The position numbers and the translations under genes are program-made. Below, piece after piece: positions 40,776 through 50,007 of a DNA stretch of 64,000 nucleotides; positions within the stretch are counted from its first letter, which is position 1, and every line of letters begins with the position of its first letter. This DNA is from JBGANR01 sp044222225 (GTDB taxonomy: Bacteria; Actinomycetota; Actinomycetes; Mycobacteriales; Mycobacteriaceae). The notes under the pieces are model-generated. The model ran no database searches. It was not told the origin of the DNA and saw nothing but the letters and a program-made list of their open reading frames with translations. The stretch covers positions 20,840-84,839 of the forward strand of contig JBGANR010000020.1 of the NCBI GenBank assembly GCA_044222225.1, read 5' to 3'.

Positions 40776-42446
40776 CTACTCCGGCAGGTAGTCGTCGACG
40801 GCCCGGGCGATGTCGGCGAGCCGGCCGCAGTTCGCCGTGCTGGACTGCTGCAGGCCGATCCACAGCGTGCCGTTGGACGCCGACTTGTAGGCGAGGACGC
40901 AGAAACCGGCGGCCGTCGAGTTGGTGTTCGTCGCGTTGAACTGGCGCCACTTGTCGTTGACGACGCTGGCGGTGCCGCTGTCCCAGTCGGTCGAGTTCTG
41001 GAAGGTGGCGAACTTGACGTCGACGTTCCCGTTCTTGCTGTCGACGCCCTTGCAGGCCCACTTGACGCCGCTGGTGTTGCGCTGTCCGGGGTCGTCGAGG
41101 AGCGCCGAGATGCCGAGATTCGTGATGACGTCGCTCGGGATCTTGCAGGGATCGATGTAGTTCTCCCGCAGGACGGCGACCTTGTCGATCGACGGCTTCG
41201 TCGAGGTGGACGTCGTGGGAGCAGTGGGCCCCGGGTCGTCCGAGCCGCTGGACATGATGATGACGACGGCGGCGATGACGGCCGCGATGGTGACGACGAC
41301 CGCGCAGGCGATGAGGACGTTCTTGTTTCCGGACTTCGCCGGGGGCGTCGGCGACGCCGGCCGCACCGGTTGCGGCTGCTGCCACGACTGCTGCGGGGGG
41401 CCGTTCCACGACTGCTGCGGGCCGGACTGTCCGGTGTATCCCTGATGCGGACCGGCCTGCGTGGGAGGTGACTGGTAATTCGGATGCGGGACCGACGGCT
41501 GCGAGCCCGGAGTGATCGGCATCACCGGCATGGACGGCATCGACGGTCGGCTGATCGGTCCGCGGCCGATGGTGGTGCTGTCCGGAACCGCGCTGGCCGG
41601 CAGCGCGGCGTGCGTGCCGGCGGCGGCGGAGAGGGCCTGGGCGAACGCGCGGCAACTGCCGAAACGCTGCGTCGCGTGCTTGGCCATTCCGCGGGCGATG
41701 ACGCCGTCGACGGCGGGCGGCAGACCCGGCCGGTTGTGCGACGGGACGGGCGGAGGGGCCGTCAGATGCTTGCCGATGACGGTGGCGCTGGACGCCGAGC
41801 CGAACGGCTTCTGTCCGGTGAGCAGGTGGACCGCGGTGCACGCGAGGCTGTACTGGTCGGTGCGGCCGTCGAGATGATCGCCGGAGAGCTGCTCGGGCGA
41901 GCAGTAGTCGACGGTGCCGACGGTGGTGCCGATCGCCGTCAGCTCGCTGGGCTCGTCGGCGCGGGCGATGCCGAAGTCGCCGAGCATGATCCGGGGTGTC
42001 GATCCGCTGGAATCGATGAGGATGTTGCCGGGTTTGACGTCGCGGTGCAGCAGCCCCTTGCTGTGCGCGTAGTCGAGGGCGTCCGCGACGGCGTTGATGA
42101 TGGCGATGACCTGCCCGAGCGGCAGACCGGCCGGATTCTGCAGGAGCATCGCCGACGCGTCGGGCCCGGGCACGAGCTTCATGCTCATCCAGAGGCGGCC
42201 CTCGTCCTCGCCGCGGTCGTAGACGGGCACGATGTTCGGGTGGTCGAGCGCACCCGCGAGGTCGGCTTCACGTTCGAAACGGCCGCGATAGGTGTTGTCG
42301 TCCGAGAAGCGGTCGGCGAGTACCTTGAGGGCGTCCGTCCGGGGTAGGCGGGGGTGCCGGGCGGCGTAGACGGCGCCCATGCCGCCGGTGCCGAGGACGC
42401 GTTCGATCGTGTATCCGCCGATGACGGCGCCGGCCGGTTCGGTCAC
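40776..42446 (-). CDS. Receptor Ser/Thr protein kinase 1 with extracellular DUF3558-like domain
   Basis: A 556-residue transmembrane kinase. Kinase domain residues 10-275: P-loop GTGGMG 19-24, Lys41, HRD 134-136 (HRDVKPGN), DFG 157-159, activation-loop TTVGTVDYCSPEQ. A Pro/Gln-rich juxtamembrane linker covers about 280-372. One TM segment spans 377-398. The extracellular domain (about 430-556) has four Cys at 434, 465, 516 and 540, beginning DPCKIP and ending CGRLADIARAVDDYLPE. The spacing matches two other kinases and two lipoproteins in this cluster. Mycobacterial PknD/PknH-type kinases are the nearest relatives I know. The gene lies last in the cluster, 132 bp after kinase 2. Ligand and substrates are unknown. 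Confidence 0.93.
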   Translation of the reverse strand: MTEPAGAVIGGYTIERVLGTGGMGAVYAARHPRLPRTDALKVLADRFSDDNTYRGRFEREADLAGALDHPNIVPVYDRGEDEGRLWMSMKLVPGPDASAMLLQNPAGLPLGQVIAIINAVADALDYAHSKGLLHRDVKPGNILIDSSGSTPRIMLGDFGIARADEPSELTAIGTTVGTVDYCSPEQLSGDHLDGRTDQYSLACTAVHLLTGQKPFGSASSATVIGKHLTAPPPVPSHNRPGLPPAVDGVIARGMAKHATQRFGSCRAFAQALSAAAGTHAALPASAVPDSTTIGRGPISRPSMPSMPVMPITPGSQPSVPHPNYQSPPTQAGPHQGYTGQSGPQQSWNGPPQQSWQQPQPVRPASPTPPAKSGNKNVLIACAVVVTIAAVIAAVVIIMSSGSDDPGPTAPTTSTSTKPSIDKVAVLRENYIDPCKIPSDVITNLGISALLDDPGQRNTSGVKWACKGVDSKNGNVDVKFATFQNSTDWDSGTASVVNDKWRQFNATNTNSTAAGFCVLAYKSASNGTLWIGLQQSSTANCGRLADIARAVDDYLPE

Positions 42447-42578
42447 CTGAGCCTCCTCGTGTGCTCGACGTCCGCGCTGGCGGACGGGATCTCGGTCCGC
42501 GCGCGCGGACGCGAATGGTCGACGTTCATGAGCACAGTAGCACTATCTAGTGATCCTTAAACGTCAGGTGATGATCTG

Positions 42579-44531
42579 CTAGTGAGGGAGCACGGTGTCG
42601 ACCTCGTAGGCGATCGAACTCAGGTCGTCGCACACGCCTCCGGTGGTGCCTTCGCGCGGCTCGATCGAGATCTCCAGCAGCCCGTCCTCGCCCGGGCCGT
42701 CGTAGCCGACGTAGCAGCGGGTCTCCGTCTTGTAGAGGCGCCAGCCCTGACGGCCCGGCAGCGGTGTCCGGTCCGGCGAGGACCGGCGCTTCGCCGCCTC
42801 CGCCGCGCCGTCCGTGCCGCTCCGATGGACGACGAAGGACACGGTGTGGTTGCGCAGCTGCGCCACGCACCCCACCTCGGCGGTCGTGAGCGGACCGACG
42901 CCGGCCCTGGCCAGCGTGCTGTCCGGGATGCGGCACGGGTCCATGACGCCGTCCACGACGATCGTGCCGTTGATCAACGTCCCGCTGGGCTTCGTCCCGG
43001 TGGGTGACGTGGGCGTCCCGGTCCCGCTGGTCGCTCCGGACGTCGTGCTGACGGACGACGTGCCGGGCGGCGCGGCATCGTTCGTCTTGCGCTTCTCGAG
43101 GTACACGAACACCCCGGCCACCACGAGTGCGACGACGAGCACGCCGATGCCGGCGACGAGGCCGCGCCGACGCGTGCTCCGCCGCCCCGGGGCCGGCCGT
43201 GCGGCCGGAGTGTGCGGGGCCGGACCGGCATGGTCACCGGAACCGGACCGGGTCGGCGGAGCCGGCGTCCGGGGTGCCGCGGCGCCGGAGGCATGACGAC
43301 CGGTGGGCGCCGGCGCCGGGGTCTGTCGGCGCTGGGTGGGGAACTGCTGCGGCGTCGGATGCCGCGGGGGCGCGGGCGGAGTCATGGCGCCGGCGGTCCG
43401 GTGCCGCGGCGGGTGCGCGCCCGACGGCGTCTTCGTCGTCCGCTGATCCGGCCCGAGCATCGTGGGCTGCGCCTGCGAGGCCGGCGGTGTGCGCGGGCGT
43501 CGCGCATCGGCTGCGGGGTTGCCGGGCGGCGTTCCCGGACCGGGCGCCGGCAGGCGACGTGAGACCGGGGTGCCGGGTCGCGGGAGACCGGGGTGCGGCG
43601 ACGTCGGGGCGGTCGGCTCGTCCGGCGGCGACGTCTCGGCCTCGAGGCGTGACGTCGTCCGGTCCGGCAGGCTCGTGCCCGGCACGAACTTGACGGTCGA
43701 CGGGTCGTCGAGCGCCTCGGCCAGCGCGGTCGCGAACGCCGCGCACGTCCGGTAGCGGGCCTCGGGCGCCTTGGCCATGGCGCGGCCGATGACGACGTCC
43801 GCCGCGGCCGGGGTGTCGCGCCGGAAACGGGAGAGCGGTGGCGGCACCGACACCATGTGCTGGCCGATGACCCCCGCCGTGCTCGACGAGTCGAACGGCG
43901 GCGCGCCGGTGAGCAGAGTGAAGGCCGTGCAGGCGAGGCTGTACTGGTCCGACCGGCCGTCGATGTCGCCCCCCGCGAGCTGTTCGGGGGAGCAGTAGTC
44001 GACCGTGCCGAGCACCATGCCGGTCGCCGTCAGTCGCGAGCGGCCGAGCGGTCGCGCGATGCCGAAATCCGAGAGCAGGACGAGCTTGCGCGTTTCGTCG
44101 ATGAGGATGTTCGCCGGTTTGACGTCCCGGTGCAGGAGCCCGCGGGCGTGGGCGAAGTCGAGCGCGTCGGCGACGGCGGAGACGATCGAGACCGCGACGG
44201 CCGTCGGCAGGCCGTGGGGAGAATCGACGAGCATCGCGTCGGCGTCCGTGCCGCGGATGAGTTTCATGCTCATCCAGAGCCGACCGCGGTCGGCGCCGCG
44301 GTCGAAGACCTGCAGGATGTGCGGGTGGTCGAGGTCGGCGGCGATGTCCGCCTCCCGCTCGAACCGCCGCTGGAACTCCGGATCATCCGAGTACTCCGCT
44401 GCGAGCACTTTGAGTGCGTCGACCCGCGGCACGCGGGGATGCCGCGCGGCGTAGACGGTGCCCATCCCCCCGGATCCCAGCACCGATTCGATGCGGTATC
44501 CGGAGATGAGGCTCCCGATCGGCTCCGGCAT
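42579..44531 (-). CDS. Receptor Ser/Thr protein kinase 2 with extracellular DUF3558-like domain
   Basis: A 650-residue transmembrane kinase. Kinase core: GSGGMG 19-24, Lys41, HRDVKPAN 134-141, SDFGIAR 154-160, activation loop TGMVLGTVDYCSPEQ. A long Pro/Thr/Ala-rich cytoplasmic linker runs 280-455, a TM segment 458-478, then a Thr/Ser stalk and the sensor domain 520-650 with Cys533, 555, 606 and 634 (DPCRIP; GWRLYKTETRCYVGY; VCDDLSSIAYEVDTVLP). The ATG at 44531 is chosen for the GGAGG 5 nt upstream. It lies 146 bp after the lipoprotein pair on the same strand. It is closer to kinase 3 than to kinase 1 in sequence. Confidence 0.93.
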   Translation of the reverse strand: MPEPIGSLISGYRIESVLGSGGMGTVYAARHPRVPRVDALKVLAAEYSDDPEFQRRFEREADIAADLDHPHILQVFDRGADRGRLWMSMKLIRGTDADAMLVDSPHGLPTAVAVSIVSAVADALDFAHARGLLHRDVKPANILIDETRKLVLLSDFGIARPLGRSRLTATGMVLGTVDYCSPEQLAGGDIDGRSDQYSLACTAFTLLTGAPPFDSSSTAGVIGQHMVSVPPPLSRFRRDTPAAADVVIGRAMAKAPEARYRTCAAFATALAEALDDPSTVKFVPGTSLPDRTTSRLEAETSPPDEPTAPTSPHPGLPRPGTPVSRRLPAPGPGTPPGNPAADARRPRTPPASQAQPTMLGPDQRTTKTPSGAHPPRHRTAGAMTPPAPPRHPTPQQFPTQRRQTPAPAPTGRHASGAAAPRTPAPPTRSGSGDHAGPAPHTPAARPAPGRRSTRRRGLVAGIGVLVVALVVAGVFVYLEKRKTNDAAPPGTSSVSTTSGATSGTGTPTSPTGTKPSGTLINGTIVVDGVMDPCRIPDSTLARAGVGPLTTAEVGCVAQLRNHTVSFVVHRSGTDGAAEAAKRRSSPDRTPLPGRQGWRLYKTETRCYVGYDGPGEDGLLEISIEPREGTTGGVCDDLSSIAYEVDTVLPH

Positions 44532-44677
44532 CGATTCCTCCATCACGAACGGCGTGGCTGGATAGACGCTAGCGCGAGCTCCCGCTGCCGCGCCGCCGCC
44601 GTCCAGGGCGGTCGCTGCGCGGCGCCGACCACCGTGTGTCGTTTCGCGTATCGGTTCGCCGCCGCCGAACCGGGCTC

Positions 44678-45298
44678 TCATGGCAACGCGGGCGCGAGCG
44701 CACGCGCGAGGTCGGGGAGCCGGTCGCAGATCGGTGTCACTCCGGGCTTCGCGGGAATGAGATAGGTCGAGTCGACCGATTGCAGGACCACGAGGCCGTC
44801 GTCGTCGGGCGTCTTGTACATGGCCACGCACTCGTGCGAGTTCGGGTCGGCGGACAGCCGCCAGGCGGGCATGCCCGGAATCGTCTCCGACGCCCCGGCG
44901 TAGCGGGTCCAGTACGACGGATTGCCGTCGACGGCCCAGGCGCCGATGAAGATCGAGTCGTTCGACGCGGCGTCCGGCGTCCAGCATGAGTTCCCGCCCA
45001 CCTGTGCGGGCCCGAAGCCGGCGCCGCTGAGCAGGTCGGCGGGCACCTTGGCGCAGTCGACGACGCCCGCCGTGACGAACGACGGCCGCTGCGCGACCGA
45101 GGAGGACGGCGCGGTGGAGGCCGGCGTCGTCGCGGCCGTCCCGCCGCCGGGCGGCGTGGTGGTCGTCGCGATTCCCGGCGTGCTCGACGACGACGACGCG
45201 GCGGCGCCGTCGTTCCCGGTGCCCGTGCAGGCGGCGGAAAGGGTGGCGACGGTGAGCAGACCGGCAGCGGCGGCGGCGCGGGTGCGGAAGACGGACAT
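44678..45298 (-). CDS. DUF3558-like lipoprotein A
   Basis: A 206-residue secreted lipoprotein: signal peptide with lipobox LSAAC (Cys24), a Ser/Thr/Pro/Gly-rich stalk to about residue 70, then a globular domain with Cys82, 105, 157 and 191. Motifs parallel the kinase sensor domains: VDCAKVPADLL, AWRLSADPNSHECVAMY and ICDRLPDLARALAPALP. It is encoded 54 bp after lipoprotein B and probably shares its transcript. A free form of the sensor domain may compete with, or present ligand to, the adjacent kinases; that is inference. Confidence 0.85.
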   Translation of the reverse strand: MSVFRTRAAAAAGLLTVATLSAACTGTGNDGAAASSSSSTPGIATTTTPPGGGTAATTPASTAPSSSVAQRPSFVTAGVVDCAKVPADLLSGAGFGPAQVGGNSCWTPDAASNDSIFIGAWAVDGNPSYWTRYAGASETIPGMPAWRLSADPNSHECVAMYKTPDDDGLVVLQSVDSTYLIPAKPGVTPICDRLPDLARALAPALP

Positions 45299-45352
45299 GG
45301 CGGGCTCCTCGGGTTCTGGTGGTCGTGTGGGCGCTTCGTCGGGCGGGTGAGG

Positions 45353-45985
45353 TCAGGGCAGGACGGTGTCGACGGCGTGTGCGATGTCGGCGCGGCGATC
45401 GCAGAGCGAGACGAGCTCGCCGGGGAGGGGATCGGTCTGGACGCCGAACTCGATGTAGTAGAAGGCGCTTCCGTCCGGGGCGTCGTACCCGGCGAAGCAG
45501 CTCAGCTCGTCTCCGTAGAGGCGCCAGCCGGCGAGCCCGGGCACGATGTCGGCGCCGGTCGCCGCGAATGCGGCGCGGGCTTCCGGTCCCTTGCCCGGCG
45601 CGACGATGTTGATGTGCCCGTAGTTCGGGCGCACGCCGGCCTGATTGAGTGCCGGATCGCTGATCTCGCAGGTGTCGTCACCGCCGCTCTGCTGATGCAG
45701 CCCGATGCGGGCCAGCGGCTCTTCGAGGAGCTCGCAGTTGGGGCCCGTGCCGTCGCGGAGCACGAGGTTGGCGCCGGCGTGTCGAGCGGGGGCGCTCGTC
45801 GGGGTCGTCGTCCCGGATGTCGTGGACGTCTGCGGGGCGCCGCCCGGCGCGCTGGACGTGGGCGTGCCGGAGCTGCTGGCGGCCGTATCGGATCCACCGG
45901 CGTCGCACGCCGAGAGCGACAGTGCCGAGAGCGCGGCCGCAATCGTCAGTCCGGCGGCGAGACGGCGGGATGCGGTGATGGCCAT
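45353..45985 (-). CDS. DUF3558-like lipoprotein B
   Basis: A 210-residue lipoprotein. The ATG at 45985 is set by GGAGG 7 nt upstream. Signal peptide with lipobox SLSAC (Cys27), Ser/Thr-rich stalk to about 65, then the domain with Cys84, 106, 163 and 195. The shared pattern is clear: GWRLYGDELSCFAGYD matches GWRLYKTETRCYVGYD of kinase 2, and CDRRADIAHAVDTVLP matches the kinase C-termini. Its upstream region carries the palindrome GTAGTCGACTAC (46055-46066), also found upstream of kinase 3. Confidence 0.85.
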   Translation of the reverse strand: MAITASRRLAAGLTIAAALSALSLSACDAGGSDTAASSSGTPTSSAPGGAPQTSTTSGTTTPTSAPARHAGANLVLRDGTGPNCELLEEPLARIGLHQQSGGDDTCEISDPALNQAGVRPNYGHINIVAPGKGPEARAAFAATGADIVPGLAGWRLYGDELSCFAGYDAPDGSAFYYIEFGVQTDPLPGELVSLCDRRADIAHAVDTVLP

Positions 45986-46046
45986 GGCGGACCTCCAGAT
46001 CGAACGTGTGATGTACCAAGGAAATCGTCTGCCGACTGCCTCGTGA

Positions 46047-46070
46047 GGGCATCGGTAGTCGACTACTCGA
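46047..46070. promoter_or_regulatory. Palindromic element upstream of lipoprotein B (copy 1)
   Basis: The perfect palindrome GTAGTCGACTAC at 46055-46066 is flanked by GGGCATC on one side and TCG on the other. The same block recurs at 48308-48330. The centre lies about 75 bp upstream of the lipoprotein B start, a suitable place for an activator or promoter element. Confidence 0.6.
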
Positions 46071-46129
46071 ACGACGCGCGCCGGATCGGACGGGCCAAAC
46101 GTGAGGCCCCACAACGGACCGCAGACGCA

Positions 46130-46164
46130 CATCGCGCCGGCCGCGGACTGCGGCCGGCGCGATG
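46130..46164. terminator. Hairpin after kinase 3
   Basis: CATCGCGCCGGCCGC (46130-46144) and GCGGCCGGCGCGATG (46150-46164) are perfect complements around GGACT, 23 bp beyond the kinase 3 stop. It separates kinase 3 from the lipoprotein genes as its own transcription unit. Confidence 0.75.
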
Positions 46165-46187
46165 CGTCGGATCGGGTCGGAGCCCGC

Positions 46188-48233
46188 TCAGTGGGTCGGC
46201 TGGGGCGTCTGGGTCTGGTTCGCCGTCGTCTGGTGAGGCGTCGTCTGAGTGGTCGTGGGTTCCCAGGTCGTCGTCGGCGGCGTCGTGTGGGTCGTGGTCG
46301 GCTTCCACGTCGTCGTCGGGCAGTCGTGGGTGCAGCCGTAGGTGGTCGTCGGCGGCGGCGTCCACGTCGGCTCCGGCGTGTACGTCGGCTGTGGCGCCGC
46401 GGTGGTGGTGGCAGCGGCCGCGACGGCCGGCGGCAGTACGCCGCTCACGGCACGGGCGACGTTCGTCAGGGCGTCGCAGATGCTCTCGGAGCTGGAGGCG
46501 TAGTGCATGGAGAGTTCCAGCAGACCGGTGTCCTTCGCTCCGGCGTAGCCGACGAAGCAGTCCGTCGCATCCTTGAAGTGCCGCCAGCCGGGCACGCCGG
46601 ACAGCGGTTCACCGCCGGTGAAGCGTGCCCACGCCTCCTCGTCCTTCCCGGCCGGATGAACGTCGAACGAGACGGCGTGGCCGCCGTCGACGGTCGTCGC
46701 GATGCACCCGGTGTCGGTCGTCTTGAACTCCTGCAGCCCGGCCGCGGTGAGCACCGACTGCGGGATCTTGCAGGCGTTCATGACGCCTTCGTCGACGATC
46801 GTCTCGCCGTCGGGCGCCGGTGCCGGGAGCGGACGCGTCGACGTCGACTCGGTGGCCGACGACGGGGTCGTCTCGGCCGACGTCGTGGCTGTCGTAGCCG
46901 TGTCGGTGCCTTCGTTGTTCTTCGACACGAGGATGTAGCCGCCGGCCCCGAACGCGACGAGGGCCGCGACCGCGAGCGACAGCAACAACAGCGGCCCCCG
47001 GCGCGACCGGGGCTCGCCCGGACGCGGCCCTCCGCCGCCCGGCGGTGGCGGCGGGAACGGCGGCGGAGCGGCCGTCGGCGGCATCGTCTGCCGTCGGGTG
47101 GCACCGTCGGCCGGGCCTGAACGCCCGACGAGAGCCGGGCCGCGTATCTCGGTGGCCGAATCGTCGAATCCGCCGGGCACATCGGTCGTGCGCCGCCGCA
47201 TCTGCTGGTGCATCGGCGGCCGGGTGGGCGTCCGGGGCGGCATCGCGGCCGTCGGATCGTCGAGGTACTCGGTCGCGGGGTCGAGCACCGGCAGGGGCTG
47301 CGACGGCGGCGGCGCGTCGAACGCGGCGCGCAGGGCGTCGGCGAAATCGCTGCAGCGCGCGAACCGGTCGTCCGGCTCCTTGGCCATCGCGCGCGCCAGC
47401 ACGGCGTCGACGGCCGCCGGGGTGTCCGGACGGAACTGCGAGATCCGCGGCGGCTCGGACACCATGTGCTGGCCGATGACGCCGGCGTTGCTCGGCGCGT
47501 CGAACGGCGCCCGGCCGGTGAACAGCGCGAACGCCGTGCACGTGAGGCTGTACTGGTCGGCGCGGCCGTCGAGCGGCGAGCCGGTGAGCTGCTCCGGCGA
47601 GCAGTAGTCGACGGTGCCGATCGTCATTCCCGTGGCCGTCAGCCGCGTCCGCCCCATCGGGCGGGCGATGCCGAAGTCCGCCAGCAGCACCTGACGTCCC
47701 TGGTCGGCGATGAGGATGTTCGCGGGCTTGACGTCGCGGTGCAGCAGATTACGCCGATGCGCGTAGTCGAGGGCGCGGGCGACGGCGTCGATGATCGTCA
47801 GCGCGGAGGTGACGTCGAGGCCCTGGGGCGAGCGGTGGAGCAGCGCCTCGGCGTCCGTGCCGCGGACGAGCTTCATGCTCATCCACAGTCGGCCGTGGTC
47901 CTCGCCGCGGTCGAAGACCTGCAGGATGTGCGGGTGGTCGAGGTCGGCGGCGATGTCGGCCTCGCGTTCGAACCGGGCGCGGAACTCGGGATCGGCCGAG
48001 TACTGCTCGGCGAGCACCTTGAGCGCGTCGATGCGCGGCACCCGAGGATGGCGCGCGGCGTAGACGGTGCCCATGCCGCCCGCCCCGAGCGTCGAGAGCA
48101 CGCGGTATCCGGAGATCGTCATGGCCGCCGGCCCGAGCGCGGTGCCGGGCCCCGTGGTGAGGTCGGCTCCGTAGGTCTCGTCCGGCGACGGACCGCGCCC
48201 CTGTCCGGGGCCCGCGGGGGGACTGCTCGGCAT
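46188..48233 (-). CDS. Receptor Ser/Thr protein kinase 3 with DUF3558-like domain and Thr-rich C-terminal tail
   Basis: A 681-residue transmembrane kinase. An N-terminal extension of about 38 residues precedes the kinase core: GAGGMG 50-55, HRDVKPAN 165-172, DFG 187-189, TGMTIGTVDYCSPEQ. A Pro-rich linker runs to 410, a TM segment 414-436, and the sensor domain about 480-602 with Cys488, 510, 559 and 586. Unlike the other two, about 80 more residues follow: Thr/Pro-rich with repeats of the form TTTWxPTTTxTTP and two extra Cys (634, 638 in YGCTHDCP). This resembles a cell-wall-spanning or O-glycosylated region. The ATG at 48233 has GGAG 6 nt upstream; a GTG two codons earlier is possible. Confidence 0.93.
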   Translation of the reverse strand: MPSSPPAGPGQGRGPSPDETYGADLTTGPGTALGPAAMTISGYRVLSTLGAGGMGTVYAARHPRVPRIDALKVLAEQYSADPEFRARFEREADIAADLDHPHILQVFDRGEDHGRLWMSMKLVRGTDAEALLHRSPQGLDVTSALTIIDAVARALDYAHRRNLLHRDVKPANILIADQGRQVLLADFGIARPMGRTRLTATGMTIGTVDYCSPEQLTGSPLDGRADQYSLTCTAFALFTGRAPFDAPSNAGVIGQHMVSEPPRISQFRPDTPAAVDAVLARAMAKEPDDRFARCSDFADALRAAFDAPPPSQPLPVLDPATEYLDDPTAAMPPRTPTRPPMHQQMRRRTTDVPGGFDDSATEIRGPALVGRSGPADGATRRQTMPPTAAPPPFPPPPPGGGGPRPGEPRSRRGPLLLLSLAVAALVAFGAGGYILVSKNNEGTDTATTATTSAETTPSSATESTSTRPLPAPAPDGETIVDEGVMNACKIPQSVLTAAGLQEFKTTDTGCIATTVDGGHAVSFDVHPAGKDEEAWARFTGGEPLSGVPGWRHFKDATDCFVGYAGAKDTGLLELSMHYASSSESICDALTNVARAVSGVLPPAVAAAATTTAAPQPTYTPEPTWTPPPTTTYGCTHDCPTTTWKPTTTHTTPPTTTWEPTTTQTTPHQTTANQTQTPQPTH

Positions 48234-48239
48234 GATCAC

Positions 48240-48606
48240 TCCATCAGGTCGCTGGGACGGACGCGGGCCGCGCCTGTCGATCCAATCGTCAGACGTTCGC
48301 CCCGGGTGGGCATCAGTAGTCGACTACTCGTCTCGATCATCCGCTCGAGACGCGCCGGCGGTGCAACGGGAATGCGACCGGCCCGAGCGGTGTTCAACCG
48401 GTGGCCGACGATTGGAGACGTCGGTGCCCGTCTGGCATGATCGACGGGTCAATCGCTCCAACAGCACATCTTCAGTCCGGTTCCGGTTCACACCGTGCCG
48501 CCACGTCCGTGAGCAGGTTCTCGATTGCGCCGACCATACGGTGCGACGGGGGCCGATGCGCAACGGAATCGGCGGGCGGTGACCCGGAGCCATGAAAGGG
48601 ACACCA
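48240..48606. promoter_or_regulatory. Divergent region between kinase 3 and rpmE
   Basis: It contains the 14-bp perfect palindrome AGTAGTCGACTACT (48315-48328; copy 2 of the element at 46047-46070). Immediately beside it is an 8-bp inverted repeat CGTCTCGA/TCGAGACG (48329-48336 and 48345-48352). A possible rpmE promoter is TTGGAG-N18-CATGAT (48412-48441). No credible gene lies in it. Confidence 0.55.
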
Positions 48607-48834
48607 ATGAAGCAGGGAATCCATCCCGAGTATGTCGAGACCACGGTGCTCTGTGGCTGCGGCAACACGTTCACCACGCACAGCACCAAGACCAGCGGCC
48701 GGATCACGGTCGAGGTCTGCTCGCAGTGCCATCCGTTCTACACCGGCAAGCAGAAGATCCTCGACACCGGCGGCCGCGTGGCCCGGTTCGAGGCCCGCTA
48801 CGGCAAGCGCAAGCGCGTCGGCGCCGAAGACTAG
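48607..48834 (+). CDS. rpmE: 50S ribosomal protein L31, zinc-binding (C+) form
   Basis: A 75-residue ribosomal protein with the four zinc-ligand cysteines at 16, 18, 38 and 41 (VLCGCGNTF and VCSQCHPFYTG). It is therefore the zinc-containing form, not the Zur-controlled paralogue. The ATG at 48607 begins the family sequence MKQGIHPEY; an in-frame ATG five codons upstream is less likely. It is followed by a 17-bp hairpin and then prfA. Confidence 0.96.
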   Translation: MKQGIHPEYVETTVLCGCGNTFTTHSTKTSGRITVEVCSQCHPFYTGKQKILDTGGRVARFEARYGKRKRVGAED

Positions 48835-48841
48835 CCGCCTC

Positions 48842-48879
48842 ACACGCGCCCGACTCGATGTTTCGAGTCGGGCGCGTGT
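48842..48879 (+). terminator. Hairpin between rpmE and prfA
   Basis: ACACGCGCCCGACTCGA (48842-48858) pairs perfectly with TCGAGTCGGGCGCGTGT (48863-48879) around TGTT. Only TTGCGTT follows, so readthrough into prfA is likely. It may act as an attenuator or mRNA-stability element. Confidence 0.7.
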
Positions 48880-48921
48880 TGCGTTCACCCGGATCAGTTC
48901 ACCCCGGATCAGAGGAGTCTC

Positions 48922-50003
<1,082 letters not shown>

Positions 50004-50007
<4 letters not shown>

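Noticed and set aside
44555..44677. A third copy of the GTAGTCGACTAC palindrome upstream of kinase 2
   Set aside because: I looked in this gap and upstream of kinase 1 and found no match; only two copies are present.
40776..48233. Kinase cluster as a recent horizontal island
   Set aside because: GC content and codon style match the surroundings, and there is no integrase, tRNA junction or insertion sequence at the edges. Expansion by duplication is the simpler view.
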